Assembly (NCBI GenBank): GCA_027293415.1
Contig: JAPUFX010000018.1
Span: forward strand, 1 to 33,943
Direction: 5' to 3'
Length of the DNA: 33,943 bases
DNA from: Candidatus Methylomirabilota bacterium
GTDB taxonomy: Bacteria; Methylomirabilota; Methylomirabilia; Methylomirabilales; CSP1-5
Shown: positions 24,830-31,297 of the stretch, piece by piece
How the letters are laid out: every line of letters starts with the position of its first letter
Numbering within the stretch: the first letter of the stretch is position 1
Made by a program: the position numbers and the translations under genes
The notes under the pieces: generated by a model
What the model was told of the DNA's origin: nothing
Seen by the model: the letters and a program-made list of their open reading frames with translations, nothing else
Databases searched by the model: none

Positions 24830-25084
24830 GGCCCTCCTCTCGTCCTGTATGGCTTTCTTCCACAGGCCTACCCCAACTTTGTCTCCTACACTCTTTACCG
24901 GTGGGAGGTGAACATCCGGGCGGCAGCGATACTGGGTTTGGTCGGGGCAGGAGGCTTGGGCCAACAAATCCACATTGCGATCAGCCTCTTCCTCGAAAAC
25001 CAGCTCCTCACCCTGCTGATTGCCATCTACATTGTCGTCACCGTGGTCGATTATCTGAGCGCTTACCTCCGAAGTCTACTCTAG
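24830..25084 (+). pseudogene. C-terminal remnant of a PhnE-type ABC transporter permease
   Basis: Immediately after the LysR stop an open frame with no start codon reads LYGFLPQAYPNFVSYTLYRW, EVNIRAAAILGLVGAGGLG, and then hydrophobic sequence to YLSAYLRSLL and TAG (25082-25084). This is the cytoplasmic EAA coupling loop and last two helices of the phosphonate-type permease family (PhnE, PtxC and the putative selenate transporter). The first two thirds of the gene and any ATPase or binding-protein genes are gone, so it looks like a deletion scar. The stop codon lies in the CTAG target of the next transposon copy. About 80 codons remain intact, which implies a fairly recent loss. Confidence 0.8.
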
Positions 25085-25254
25085 TGCCGTTCCAACTATT
25101 TGCGCCAACCTTCTCGCTGCACTCGATCACGGCCCTTGCAACAAGGCAGGCTGCTCAAATTCGGCCCCTCGATCCTCCTCGGGGTGGTGAGCGGTTCGGC
25201 TGAGCTCACCGTCGAAGCCCTGTCGAACCACTTATCAAGTTGGAACGGCACTAG
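25081..25254 (-). mobile_element. MITE copy 2 (174 bp)
   Basis: CTAG at both ends, perfect 13-bp terminal inverted repeats GTGCCGTTCCAAC / GTTGGAACGGCAC, and an interior matching copies 1 and 3. It lies in the same orientation as copy 3 and opposite to copy 1. The left CTAG holds the stop codon of the permease remnant. Confidence 0.87.
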
Positions 25255-25655
25255 TCACTCTTCCCCCCCCGTCCGCCAGGGTCGGTGGTAGGGATTTCCG
25301 GCACAACTCCTGTCCAAGAGAACTCTAGCTCACGTTTCCCGAAGGTCCAAATCACGCGGTATCTCGTTCCAAGCAGTCGCTGGCACAAACCGTGCGACGG
25401 TTGAAACCAGCCACCGTTTCCGATGATGCAATCTGTTCCAAAAGTATCCGACACGTGCCTTAGCGGTGTATGATAGTCACGAAAGAAGGTAGCCTAGGAG
25501 CAGCGGGCGTGATATTCTGGCGGCGGTCTCGATCGATGGTGCCCTCGTTACGCAGATTCCGGCGTTCGAGCCGATAAGGGACAATCGGTCCCCGAGACCT
25601 CTCGCCGCCCCGGGCGGCTATACCCTCCTGAGAGCGGACGGAGGGGAGGATTCCC
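25255..25655. other. Intergenic region with a possible sigma-54 site
   Basis: About 400 bp with no gene. TGGCACAAACCGTGCGA (25381-25397) keeps the GG and GC dinucleotides 10 bp apart and a perfect -24 half (TGGCAC), so it could be a sigma-54 promoter for the receiver-DUF4388 gene, though 260 bp upstream of it. A TATGAT at 25468 has no good -35. GGAGGGGAGG lies just before the start of the next gene. Confidence 0.3.
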
Positions 25656-26444
25656 ATGGCGTTCGTACTTGTGGTTGACGCCGATCCAGACAACAGCATT
25701 CGACTCCAGAAGGCCTTAGAATTGGCGGGCTATGAGGTCTCGGTGGCGTCCAGCGGAACGTCTGCCCTGACAACGTTGAGGCGGCGCCGGCCAGACCTGG
25801 TCCTGAGCCAGTCCGTGGTCGATGACATGTATGGCTCCGAGCTGGTCTCGGACATACGGGGTGACCGCACGAGCAAGGAAATTCCGTTCATCCTCTTCGT
25901 CGACCGGGCTGCGCAGATGGGAGTGGCTGCGACCCGAACTGAGGCGGACATGATCCTTCCGGATAACTCGCCCGTCGCCACTATCGTGACTCGCGTGCGC
26001 ACGCTGTTGCAGCTTCGGGGTGTCCAAGTTGGGGCACCAGCAAGAGACTCAGGTCAGGCAGCAGCCGTGGAGGCCCCAGAAGCGGCACCTGTGCAGACGC
26101 TCCAGGGCTCATTGGCAGTCATGGACATGACCGAGGTAGCCCAGGCTGTCTCCATCGGCAGGAAATCAGGGCGGCTCGTGATCTCGTTGCCGGCCGGTGA
26201 GGGAGTTATCCTTTTTGAAACCGGTTGGGTTGTGCACGCCGAGTTCGGAGGAGAGACCGGAGAAAATGCATTTAACGCCATCGCGATGACTTCACACCAA
26301 GAGCGGAGTGGGAGTTTCTCCTTTACTCCCTTGGGGGCCAAGGAAGCATCCGACCTCCCGAAGACGATTCAGAAGGATTTAGAAACCTTGCTCCTCAACG
26401 TCGCCGTGGAGATCGACGAGGTCGAAAGGGACAAGGGAAGCTGA
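25656..26444 (+). CDS. Degenerate receiver fused to a DUF4388 (PATAN-type) domain
   Basis: 262 aa. The N-terminal 120 residues have the receiver fold (FVLVVDADPDNSIRLQKALE, then YEVSVASSGTSALTTLRRRR), but the phosphoacceptor position reads PDLVLSQSVVDDMYG with Ser where Asp is expected, and the conserved Lys is absent (ADMILPDNSP instead of ADDYLTKP). After an Ala/Pro linker, residues about 148-235 form a DUF4388 domain: LQGSLAVMDMTEVAQAVSIG, RKSGRLVISLPAGEGVILF, and GGETGENAFNAIA. DUF4388 domains mediate protein interaction in gliding, polarity and signalling systems. Phosphorylation is therefore unlikely and the protein probably acts as an adaptor. Strong ribosome site. It opens a cluster of c-di-GMP genes. 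Confidence 0.85.
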   Translation: MAFVLVVDADPDNSIRLQKALELAGYEVSVASSGTSALTTLRRRRPDLVLSQSVVDDMYGSELVSDIRGDRTSKEIPFILFVDRAAQMGVAATRTEADMILPDNSPVATIVTRVRTLLQLRGVQVGAPARDSGQAAAVEAPEAAPVQTLQGSLAVMDMTEVAQAVSIGRKSGRLVISLPAGEGVILFETGWVVHAEFGGETGENAFNAIAMTSHQERSGSFSFTPLGAKEASDLPKTIQKDLETLLLNVAVEIDEVERDKGS

Positions 26445-26614
26445 GCGGCGATCGCGCCGACGCTTGGACCCGTTCACCTCTTTCCCCTCCATCGCACGCC
26501 CTTTCCAGCCTCCAGTTTTGCCCTCAGGTCACGGCATCTTTCCGCCATAAGGGGGAAACGCACGCTGCGTTTCCTTCTAACTCCTCCTAAGCACCCCAGG
26601 GTTCCGCCAGCCCG
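26445..26614. other. Non-coding leader of the hairpin cluster
   Basis: No gene. This is the start of a gene-free stretch of about 660 bp (26445-27101) that is filled by a hairpin cluster, a heptamer array and MITE copy 3, described separately. Confidence 0.5.
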
Positions 26615-26758
26615 GATTATTCACATAGAAGTGAATAATCTGCCCTCCGGGCTTCGACTCCGCCCCGCGTTTGCGGGGCGTCGCTCAGGGCTAGCCTTGA
26701 GTCCCGCCGCAGCGGCGGGACGCATTATTCATGAAGACACTCCGTTCGTGAATAATGC
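26615..26758. repeat. Cluster of four near-perfect hairpins
   Basis: Four successive inverted repeats: GATTATTCAC/GTGAATAATC (26615-26640, 6-nt loop); CGCCCCGC/GCGGGGCG (26661-26680, 4-nt loop); GTCCCGCCGC/GCGGCGGGAC (26701-26721); and GCATTATTCATGAA/TTCGTGAATAATGC (26722-26758, one G-T pair). The first and last share the ATTATTCA/TGAATAAT core, so they can also pair with each other and enclose the two GC hairpins. Resembles mosaic REP/BIME-like elements. A further pair GTGCTC/GAGCAC lies just downstream (26812-26837). Confidence 0.8.
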
Positions 26759-26877
26759 GGGCCAGGGGCACTGAGGGGTTGTGGGGGAGGGGCTTCCTTA
26801 CGCCCGGGGGGTGCTCAGCGAGGCGAAGGCCGAGCACCGAAGGGGGGCCTGACCCCCTAGTACTGACTGTGGACCAA

Positions 26878-26948
26878 TGACCGACGACCGAAAAATGATC
26901 CCTTGGTCCCTTACGGTCATCGGATAGCAGTCAACGGGCATCGGTCGC
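26878..26948. repeat. Degenerate heptamer array next to MITE copy 3
   Basis: CCGACGA-like units at 26881-26894 and five CGGTCAT-like units at 26914-26948 (CGGTCAT, CGGATAG, CAGTCAA, CGGGCAT, CGGTCGC), again as an inverse pair. The last unit runs into the CTAG of the transposon copy. Confidence 0.6.
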
Positions 26949-27121
26949 TAGTGCCGTTCCAACTATTTCTACCTACTTTCTCGCTGCACTGGTTCACGAC
27001 CCTTGCAACAAGGCAAGCCGCTCAAATTCGGCCCCTCGATCCTCCTCGGGGTGGTGAGCGGTTCGGCTGAGCTCACCGTCGAAGCCCTGTCGAACCACTT
27101 ATCAAGTTGGAACGGCACTAG
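26948..27121 (-). mobile_element. MITE copy 3 (174 bp)
   Basis: Same length, ends and interior as copy 2; perfect terminal inverted repeats between CTAG sites at 26948-26951 and 27118-27121. Its right end encodes the last residues and the TGA stop of the minus-strand PilZ gene. Confidence 0.87.
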
Positions 27122-28154
27122 TTGGTGCGGCACTAGCTTGGGAAGGAAGAGAAGAGGGCCTTAAATTCGCCACCTGGTCAAGGAGCTTGGGAAGAAGGTC
27201 CAGCCACGGCCCTTCTGTCCCTTCAACAAATCGAAGGCCGAGCGTGTACCGTTCTGGCTCCTCCGGCCCGTCTGGCTCCTTCTTACACCACCGGATCTCA
27301 ACAGTAAAATTAATAGCCTGCTCGGTTACCCCGACGGATTCAAACGAGAGATCCAGGATCGTTCCCGGATCGAACTCCTCGGAGACTTGCACCCGCAGGC
27401 CGGTCTTGCTGACGTCCAGGAGGTTCACGGGACGGGGGGGATGCCCGTTCTGATGCAGCGCTGTCACGATTCCCAGTCGATCTATCCGGTCCAGGTGGTG
27501 GCGCTCTTCCATCCGCCACATGACACTTGTTGGAGGAATGAGGTCACCGAAGAGCTGGGACGCAGACGTGAGGAAGGACAAGCCGACGATGGCCTCTTGC
27601 TTGATCCGGTGCAGTTCCGCGAGGGCGGTTTTGGCCTTCTTCTGCGTGGGAGTGAGAAGGGGATCCAAAGATTGGGCTCTCAGGGTAGCAAATTTTGAAA
27701 GAACTTCCGGGTCTCCCTTCCGGGCGAGGTACCTTTCGGCTTCGGCCTCGAAGATCTCGATCCTGTCGAGATGGTCATCGCGGAGGGCCTGCTGGTACTC
27801 GGCCAACATGGCGGAAGAGGATTGCTCTTTCCAGCGACGGAGGAGTTTTTCCTTCAAGCCGAAGCGGTCGATCACGCGGTACAGATCACGGACAGCCTTT
27901 CGCGCCCCTTCGATCAGGTCCTCCTGCTCGGGGTACAGCACAGTCTCGAACTCCTGTTCTTTCTCAATGACTTTAACGCGAAAGTTGTTCAGGAGTTCTT
28001 CGGTCTCCTGGAGGAGGACCTGCTGTTTCCCTTTGATCTTCTCTTTTGCATCGGCCGTCGAAAGCCCTTGCACGGCCATGATAGCGCGCACTTCTGCAAT
28101 GAACTCTTCAAACAGCTGGAGGGATCGACGTGCCATGGCTCTGAGATCGTCCAC
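27102..28154 (-). CDS. Coiled-coil protein with C-terminal PilZ domain
   Basis: About 350 aa. The first 210 residues are charged and helical (KEKIKGKQQVLLQETEELLN, LARKGDPEVLSKFATLRAQ), with no membrane segment. The C-terminal third is PilZ-like: DRLGIVTALHQNGHPPRPVN, then NLLDVSKTGLRVQVSEEF (D/N-x-S-x-x-G motif) and YTLGLRFVEG. The usual RxxxR ahead of the barrel is not obvious, so c-di-GMP binding is uncertain. I chose GTG 28154, with GGAGG 8 nt upstream; the GTG at 28172 would add six residues. The last residues (TSAVPT) and stop come from the adjacent MITE, so the original C-terminus was replaced. It is the only minus-strand gene within the signalling cluster. Confidence 0.75.
   Translation of the reverse strand: MDDLRAMARRSLQLFEEFIAEVRAIMAVQGLSTADAKEKIKGKQQVLLQETEELLNNFRVKVIEKEQEFETVLYPEQEDLIEGARKAVRDLYRVIDRFGLKEKLLRRWKEQSSSAMLAEYQQALRDDHLDRIEIFEAEAERYLARKGDPEVLSKFATLRAQSLDPLLTPTQKKAKTALAELHRIKQEAIVGLSFLTSASQLFGDLIPPTSVMWRMEERHHLDRIDRLGIVTALHQNGHPPRPVNLLDVSKTGLRVQVSEEFDPGTILDLSFESVGVTEQAINFTVEIRWCKKEPDGPEEPERYTLGLRFVEGTEGPWLDLLPKLLDQVANLRPSSLPSQASAAPTSAVPT
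27121..27136. repeat. Orphan terminal repeat beside MITE copy 3
   Basis: GTTGGTGCGGCACTAG matches the MITE end GTTGGAACGGCACTAG at 14 of 16 positions and lies immediately outside copy 3. It may be a leftover end of an earlier element. Confidence 0.6.
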
Positions 28155-28515
28155 GGGTAAGGCCTCCGTCACACGTTAAAAAACCCGAGCTTACCATCAG
28201 TTTCGCAACGTCCATGCCATATTGTCATGGATGCGATGGTGGGGAGTGAACCCCTCGGTCAGGCGGTCCCGAGACAAAGGGGAAAGCGGCACCCTCCTTG
28301 CATAGTGAAGCTGATCGACCCTACCGATCCAACATGGAAGAGGGGCATGGAGGGGGTGCAAATCTCCGAATTCAGACACTGAAGTATGCCGGACGCGAAA
28401 TCCGCCTACCGCGATGGACCGTCTGAAAATCTTCCCAATTTGCGTGGAGTGAAATCCTACCTCTGATTGAGCAGGCGAAGACCAGCCGAGGCAACGGGAG
28501 ACCTGGAGGAGGAAG
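28155..28515. other. Divergent spacer between PilZ and HD-GYP genes
   Basis: About 360 bp between two divergent genes of c-di-GMP signalling. It should hold both promoters, but no convincing sigma-70 pair was found. Its only structured part is the candidate aptamer at 28352-28425. Confidence 0.5.
28352..28425 (+). promoter_or_regulatory. Possible degenerate c-di-GMP-I (GEMM) riboswitch-like element
   Basis: Upstream of the HD-GYP gene, the sequence GGGTGCAAATC...CCGGACGCGAAATCC, then GCCTACC and GATGG, follows the order of GEMM-I landmarks (GGGCAAACC, GGACGCAAAGCC, GCCTA, ATGG). A perfect hairpin TTCAG-ACA-CTGAA (28371-28383) sits where the first stem should be, and GGGT can pair with ATCC. 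Several invariant positions differ, so this is only a candidate. Confidence 0.2.
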
Positions 28516-29472
28516 ATGGGAACGATCGTGCGGGGCCGCCTCACGGATGTGAATAAGGAGTTGTGGCTGGTCCTTTCACTGTTTTTCCTGGCTGGGGTGA
28601 TGAATTTCTTGATCGCCTCACACCGCATGGTGCTCGGGTTCTACGTTGTTCCTACCCTATTCTCAGCCTATTACTACGGCCGGCGCCACGCCGTGCTGAC
28701 GGCGTTTGCAAGTCTATTCATGGTCATTTTGCTCGTTTATTATAACCCCGTGTTGTTCAGCACCGTGGGAACAGGCTCCCCCGAAGACAAATGGTATGAC
28801 ATCACGATCTGGGGGGGGATCTTGGTGGTAACCGCCTACGCCATGGGTACTCTCTACGATCACAAGCAAAACCACCTTCGCGAGTTGCGGGAGACCTACC
28901 ATGGGGTCCTGCTCATCCTGCGCCACTTCATCTCCAAGGACGAGTACACCCAGAACCACTCCTACCGGGTGTCGATCTACGCCGCTAAGGTCGCCTCGTA
29001 TCTCGGACTCAACTCTGAGCGAATCGAAGATGTCCGCGCGGCTGCGTTGCTGCATGATATTGGCAAGCTGGATATCAGCAGGGAAATCCTCTACAAAGCG
29101 GCGCGTCTGACCCAGGAAGAGTTCGAGGAGATGAAGCGCCATGTGGAGAAGGGGGTAGGTATGCTTGAGTCAGTAGGTGGCTCGCTGCGCCGGGTACTCC
29201 CCATCATCTTGTCCCACCATGACCGATTCGATGGATCTGGCTACCACCCCACCAGTGGGAATGATATTCCGCTGGAGGCACGCATCATTGCGGTAGCGGA
29301 TGTGTACGACTCTCTCACGAGTGATCGGCCGTACCGGAAGGCCATGTCGCCCTTCGATGCCAAAGAGGTCGTCACCAAGGAGTCGGGAACTGAATTTGAC
29401 CCACAGGTGGTTGATGCATTCTTAGCCGCGTTCCGCAGAGGTGAAATGGAAGTCCCGGAGGTTCTGGTGTAG
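28516..29472 (+). CDS. Membrane HD-GYP phosphodiesterase (c-di-GMP)
   Basis: 318 aa. Four hydrophobic segments occupy about 14-115 (LVLSLFFLAGVMNFLIAS; FYVVPTLFSAYYYG; a third near 62-80; WGGILVVTAYAMGTLY), forming a small membrane sensor. The HD-GYP domain starts near 130: NHSYRVSIYAAKVASYLGL, LLHDIGKLDISREILYKAA near 178, the HHDRFDGSGYH motif near 236 (canonical HHExxDGxGYP, here with D for E and H for P), and VADVYDSLTSDRPYRKAM near 256. Metal ligands H, HD, H, HH and D all appear present, so hydrolysis of c-di-GMP is likely. Good site AGGAGGAAG before the ATG. A diguanylate cyclase with receiver follows 104 bp downstream. Confidence 0.9.
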   Translation: MGTIVRGRLTDVNKELWLVLSLFFLAGVMNFLIASHRMVLGFYVVPTLFSAYYYGRRHAVLTAFASLFMVILLVYYNPVLFSTVGTGSPEDKWYDITIWGGILVVTAYAMGTLYDHKQNHLRELRETYHGVLLILRHFISKDEYTQNHSYRVSIYAAKVASYLGLNSERIEDVRAAALLHDIGKLDISREILYKAARLTQEEFEEMKRHVEKGVGMLESVGGSLRRVLPIILSHHDRFDGSGYHPTSGNDIPLEARIIAVADVYDSLTSDRPYRKAMSPFDAKEVVTKESGTEFDPQVVDAFLAAFRRGEMEVPEVLV

Positions 29473-29576
29473 CGCGATGGGAGGACATGGAATCTATCGT
29501 ATCGAATAGGAAAGGTCGTTGAGAAGGATGAGTGGATGGCCACGGAACATTTCATAGCCGACCAGCAGGAGGATAG

Positions 29577-31010
29577 ATGGCGACCATCCTGATCGTCGAC
29601 GATGAGCCGATGCTGCGGCAGATGGTCCGGGAGCACCTGGAGAGGCATGGCCTTCAGATCGAGGAGGCGGAAAACGGCCAGGAGGCCCTGGAGTTTGCCC
29701 ACCGGGTAAACCCAGACCTTATCCTCCTTGACATTATGCTGCCGGACCTCGACGGGCTTCAGGTGTGTCAAACCCTCAGGGAGCACGAGGCTACTCGGGC
29801 CATCCCGGTGGTGCTCCTCACTTCCAAGGACGGCCTAGAGGATCGGATCCGGGGCCTGGATGCGGGGGCCAACGACTTCCTGACAAAGCCTGTGCAGCCA
29901 GGTGAGCTCTTGGCCCGGGTCAAGGCCCATCTGCGTACGCGAGAGTTATGGGAAGAGCTGGAGCAGCGACGGAAGGACTTGGCCCAGCTCCTCGAGCTGT
30001 CGAAAGCCGTCGCCTCCACCCTCCGGCCATCGGAAATCTTCCACCTCATTGTCGAGCGTACCGCCCAATTGGTTAGCGCCATGCGCTGCTCGCTCGTCAT
30101 CGTCGGAGATGCAGAGAAGGGCTATGTCGTCGCTTCTCAGGATAATCCGAGAATCACGCGTCTGCCAATCACACTAGAGCGGTATCCGGAGATTCAGGAG
30201 GCAATCCGGCGCCAGCAACCGGTCGTGGTGGAGGATGTGAGCCAGGATCCGCTCATGGCTGGAGTGTGGGACGTGATGGTCCCGTTGGAGTTCCGGACTC
30301 TCCTCGTGGTGCCGATCAACCTGCGCGCCAAGGTGGTGGGAACGCTCGTCCTCCGGATGGCGCGCTCGGGCTCTCCCTTTGACACGAGAGAACTGCAACT
30401 CTGTCAGCTCATCGGTGAAGTCGCCGCCATCGCCCTGCAGAACGCCCACCTCTTCGAGAGCCTGGAGCATGCCAACCTGAACCTGGAGCAGCTCACGCTG
30501 ATCGACGATTTGACTCAGGCGTACAACCGTCGCTTCCTCTTCCGAAAGTTAGAGGAGGAAGTGGAGCGCTCCAAGTGGTATGGGCAGCCACTCTGCTGCA
30601 TCATGCTTGATGTGGACGACTTTAAGGAGGTCAACGATCGTTACGGACATGCCCAAGGGGACGTGATCCTGAAAGAGCTGGCAAACGTGATCCAAGACGT
30701 GATCCGGCGGGGGGATGTGCTCGCGCGGTATGGCGGAGAGGAGTTCGTGCTCCTCCTCCCTCAGACAGAGGGGGAGGGAGCCTGGATAGAGGCGGAACGT
30801 ATCCGGCGGACGATCCGCGAGCATCGGTTTCCCGGGATTGAGCCTCTTCTGCCTTTGACGATGAGCCTGGGGATTGCCAACTATCCTTTGAACTCCATCA
30901 CGGAGGCGAGCGACCTCCTGAAGCTAGCTGACCGGGCCATGTACGCTGCGAAGCATGCCGGCAAAGACGGCATCGCGTGTTCATGGGCGCCATCGGGGAC
31001 TTCTGATTGA
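29577..31010 (+). CDS. Response regulator diguanylate cyclase (REC-GAF-GGDEF)
   Basis: 477 aa. The receiver (1-120) is complete: VDDE near 8-10, phosphoacceptor D52 in LILLDIMLPDLDG, and K in NDFLTKPVQP. A coiled linker leads to a GAF domain at about 150-300 (LSKAVASTLRPSEIFHLIVE ... GEVAAIALQNAHLFESLE). The GGDEF domain follows: DDLTQAYNRRFLFRKLEEEV, LDVDDFKEVNDRYGHAQGD, and the active site YGGEEFVLLLP near 385, with an RxxD inhibitory site (RRGD) five residues before it. It should synthesise c-di-GMP on phosphorylation and be product-inhibited. CAGGAGGA precedes the ATG. The kinase is not in the immediate vicinity. Confidence 0.95.
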   Translation: MATILIVDDEPMLRQMVREHLERHGLQIEEAENGQEALEFAHRVNPDLILLDIMLPDLDGLQVCQTLREHEATRAIPVVLLTSKDGLEDRIRGLDAGANDFLTKPVQPGELLARVKAHLRTRELWEELEQRRKDLAQLLELSKAVASTLRPSEIFHLIVERTAQLVSAMRCSLVIVGDAEKGYVVASQDNPRITRLPITLERYPEIQEAIRRQQPVVVEDVSQDPLMAGVWDVMVPLEFRTLLVVPINLRAKVVGTLVLRMARSGSPFDTRELQLCQLIGEVAAIALQNAHLFESLEHANLNLEQLTLIDDLTQAYNRRFLFRKLEEEVERSKWYGQPLCCIMLDVDDFKEVNDRYGHAQGDVILKELANVIQDVIRRGDVLARYGGEEFVLLLPQTEGEGAWIEAERIRRTIREHRFPGIEPLLPLTMSLGIANYPLNSITEASDLLKLADRAMYAAKHAGKDGIACSWAPSGTSD

Positions 31011-31035
31011 CCGAAACTTCCCTCGAGTGAAACGG

Positions 31036-31143
31036 ATGAGCGATGAGTCAGTCACAGTGGTGCTCGTTGAGAACAGCCCCGGCGAGCGCGTGGCCCAATC
31101 GAGCAAGAGGACGATGAGACGAAGCAAGGCCCCGGTCGGGTGA
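31036..31143 (+). CDS. Very short open frame resembling a receiver N-terminus (doubtful)
   Basis: 35 codons reading MSDESVTVVLVENSPGERVA, whose VTVVLVENS looks like the first strand of a receiver domain, but it stops after a basic tail. It lies between the diguanylate cyclase and selC. It may be the stub of a truncated regulator or chance. Confidence 0.15.
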   Translation: MSDESVTVVLVENSPGERVAQSSKRTMRRSKAPVG

Positions 31144-31196
31144 ATCCGTCCCACGGATGGCCTCTATGGAGAAGGGGGTTAGGGCTTCGTGATGGC

Positions 31197-31291
31197 TGGC
31201 GGAGGCGTGTGGGAATCGAACCCACCGGCCCGCTTTTGGCAGGCCCACCGGTTTTGAAGACCGGGAAAGCCACCAGGCCCAATCCGCCTCC
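31197..31291 (-). tRNA. selC: tRNA-Sec (anticodon UCA)
   Basis: Reading the minus strand from 31291: acceptor strand GGAGGCGG, D arm GGGCC-TGGT-GGCTT, anticodon stem CCGGT / ACCGG with loop CTTCAAA (anticodon TCA at 31257-31255), a long variable arm with a 7-bp stem GGCCTGC-CAAAA-GCGGGCC, T arm GTGGG-TTCGATT-CCCAC, and acceptor ACGCCTCC, then discriminator G and an encoded CCA (31199-31197). The length of 95 nt, long variable arm and extended acceptor are those of bacterial tRNA-Sec (same length as E. coli selC). The eighth acceptor pair would be a G-A mismatch. The organism therefore reads UGA as selenocysteine in some genes; selA, selB and selD are not in the window. Confidence 0.95.
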
Positions 31292-31297
31292 ATCCTT

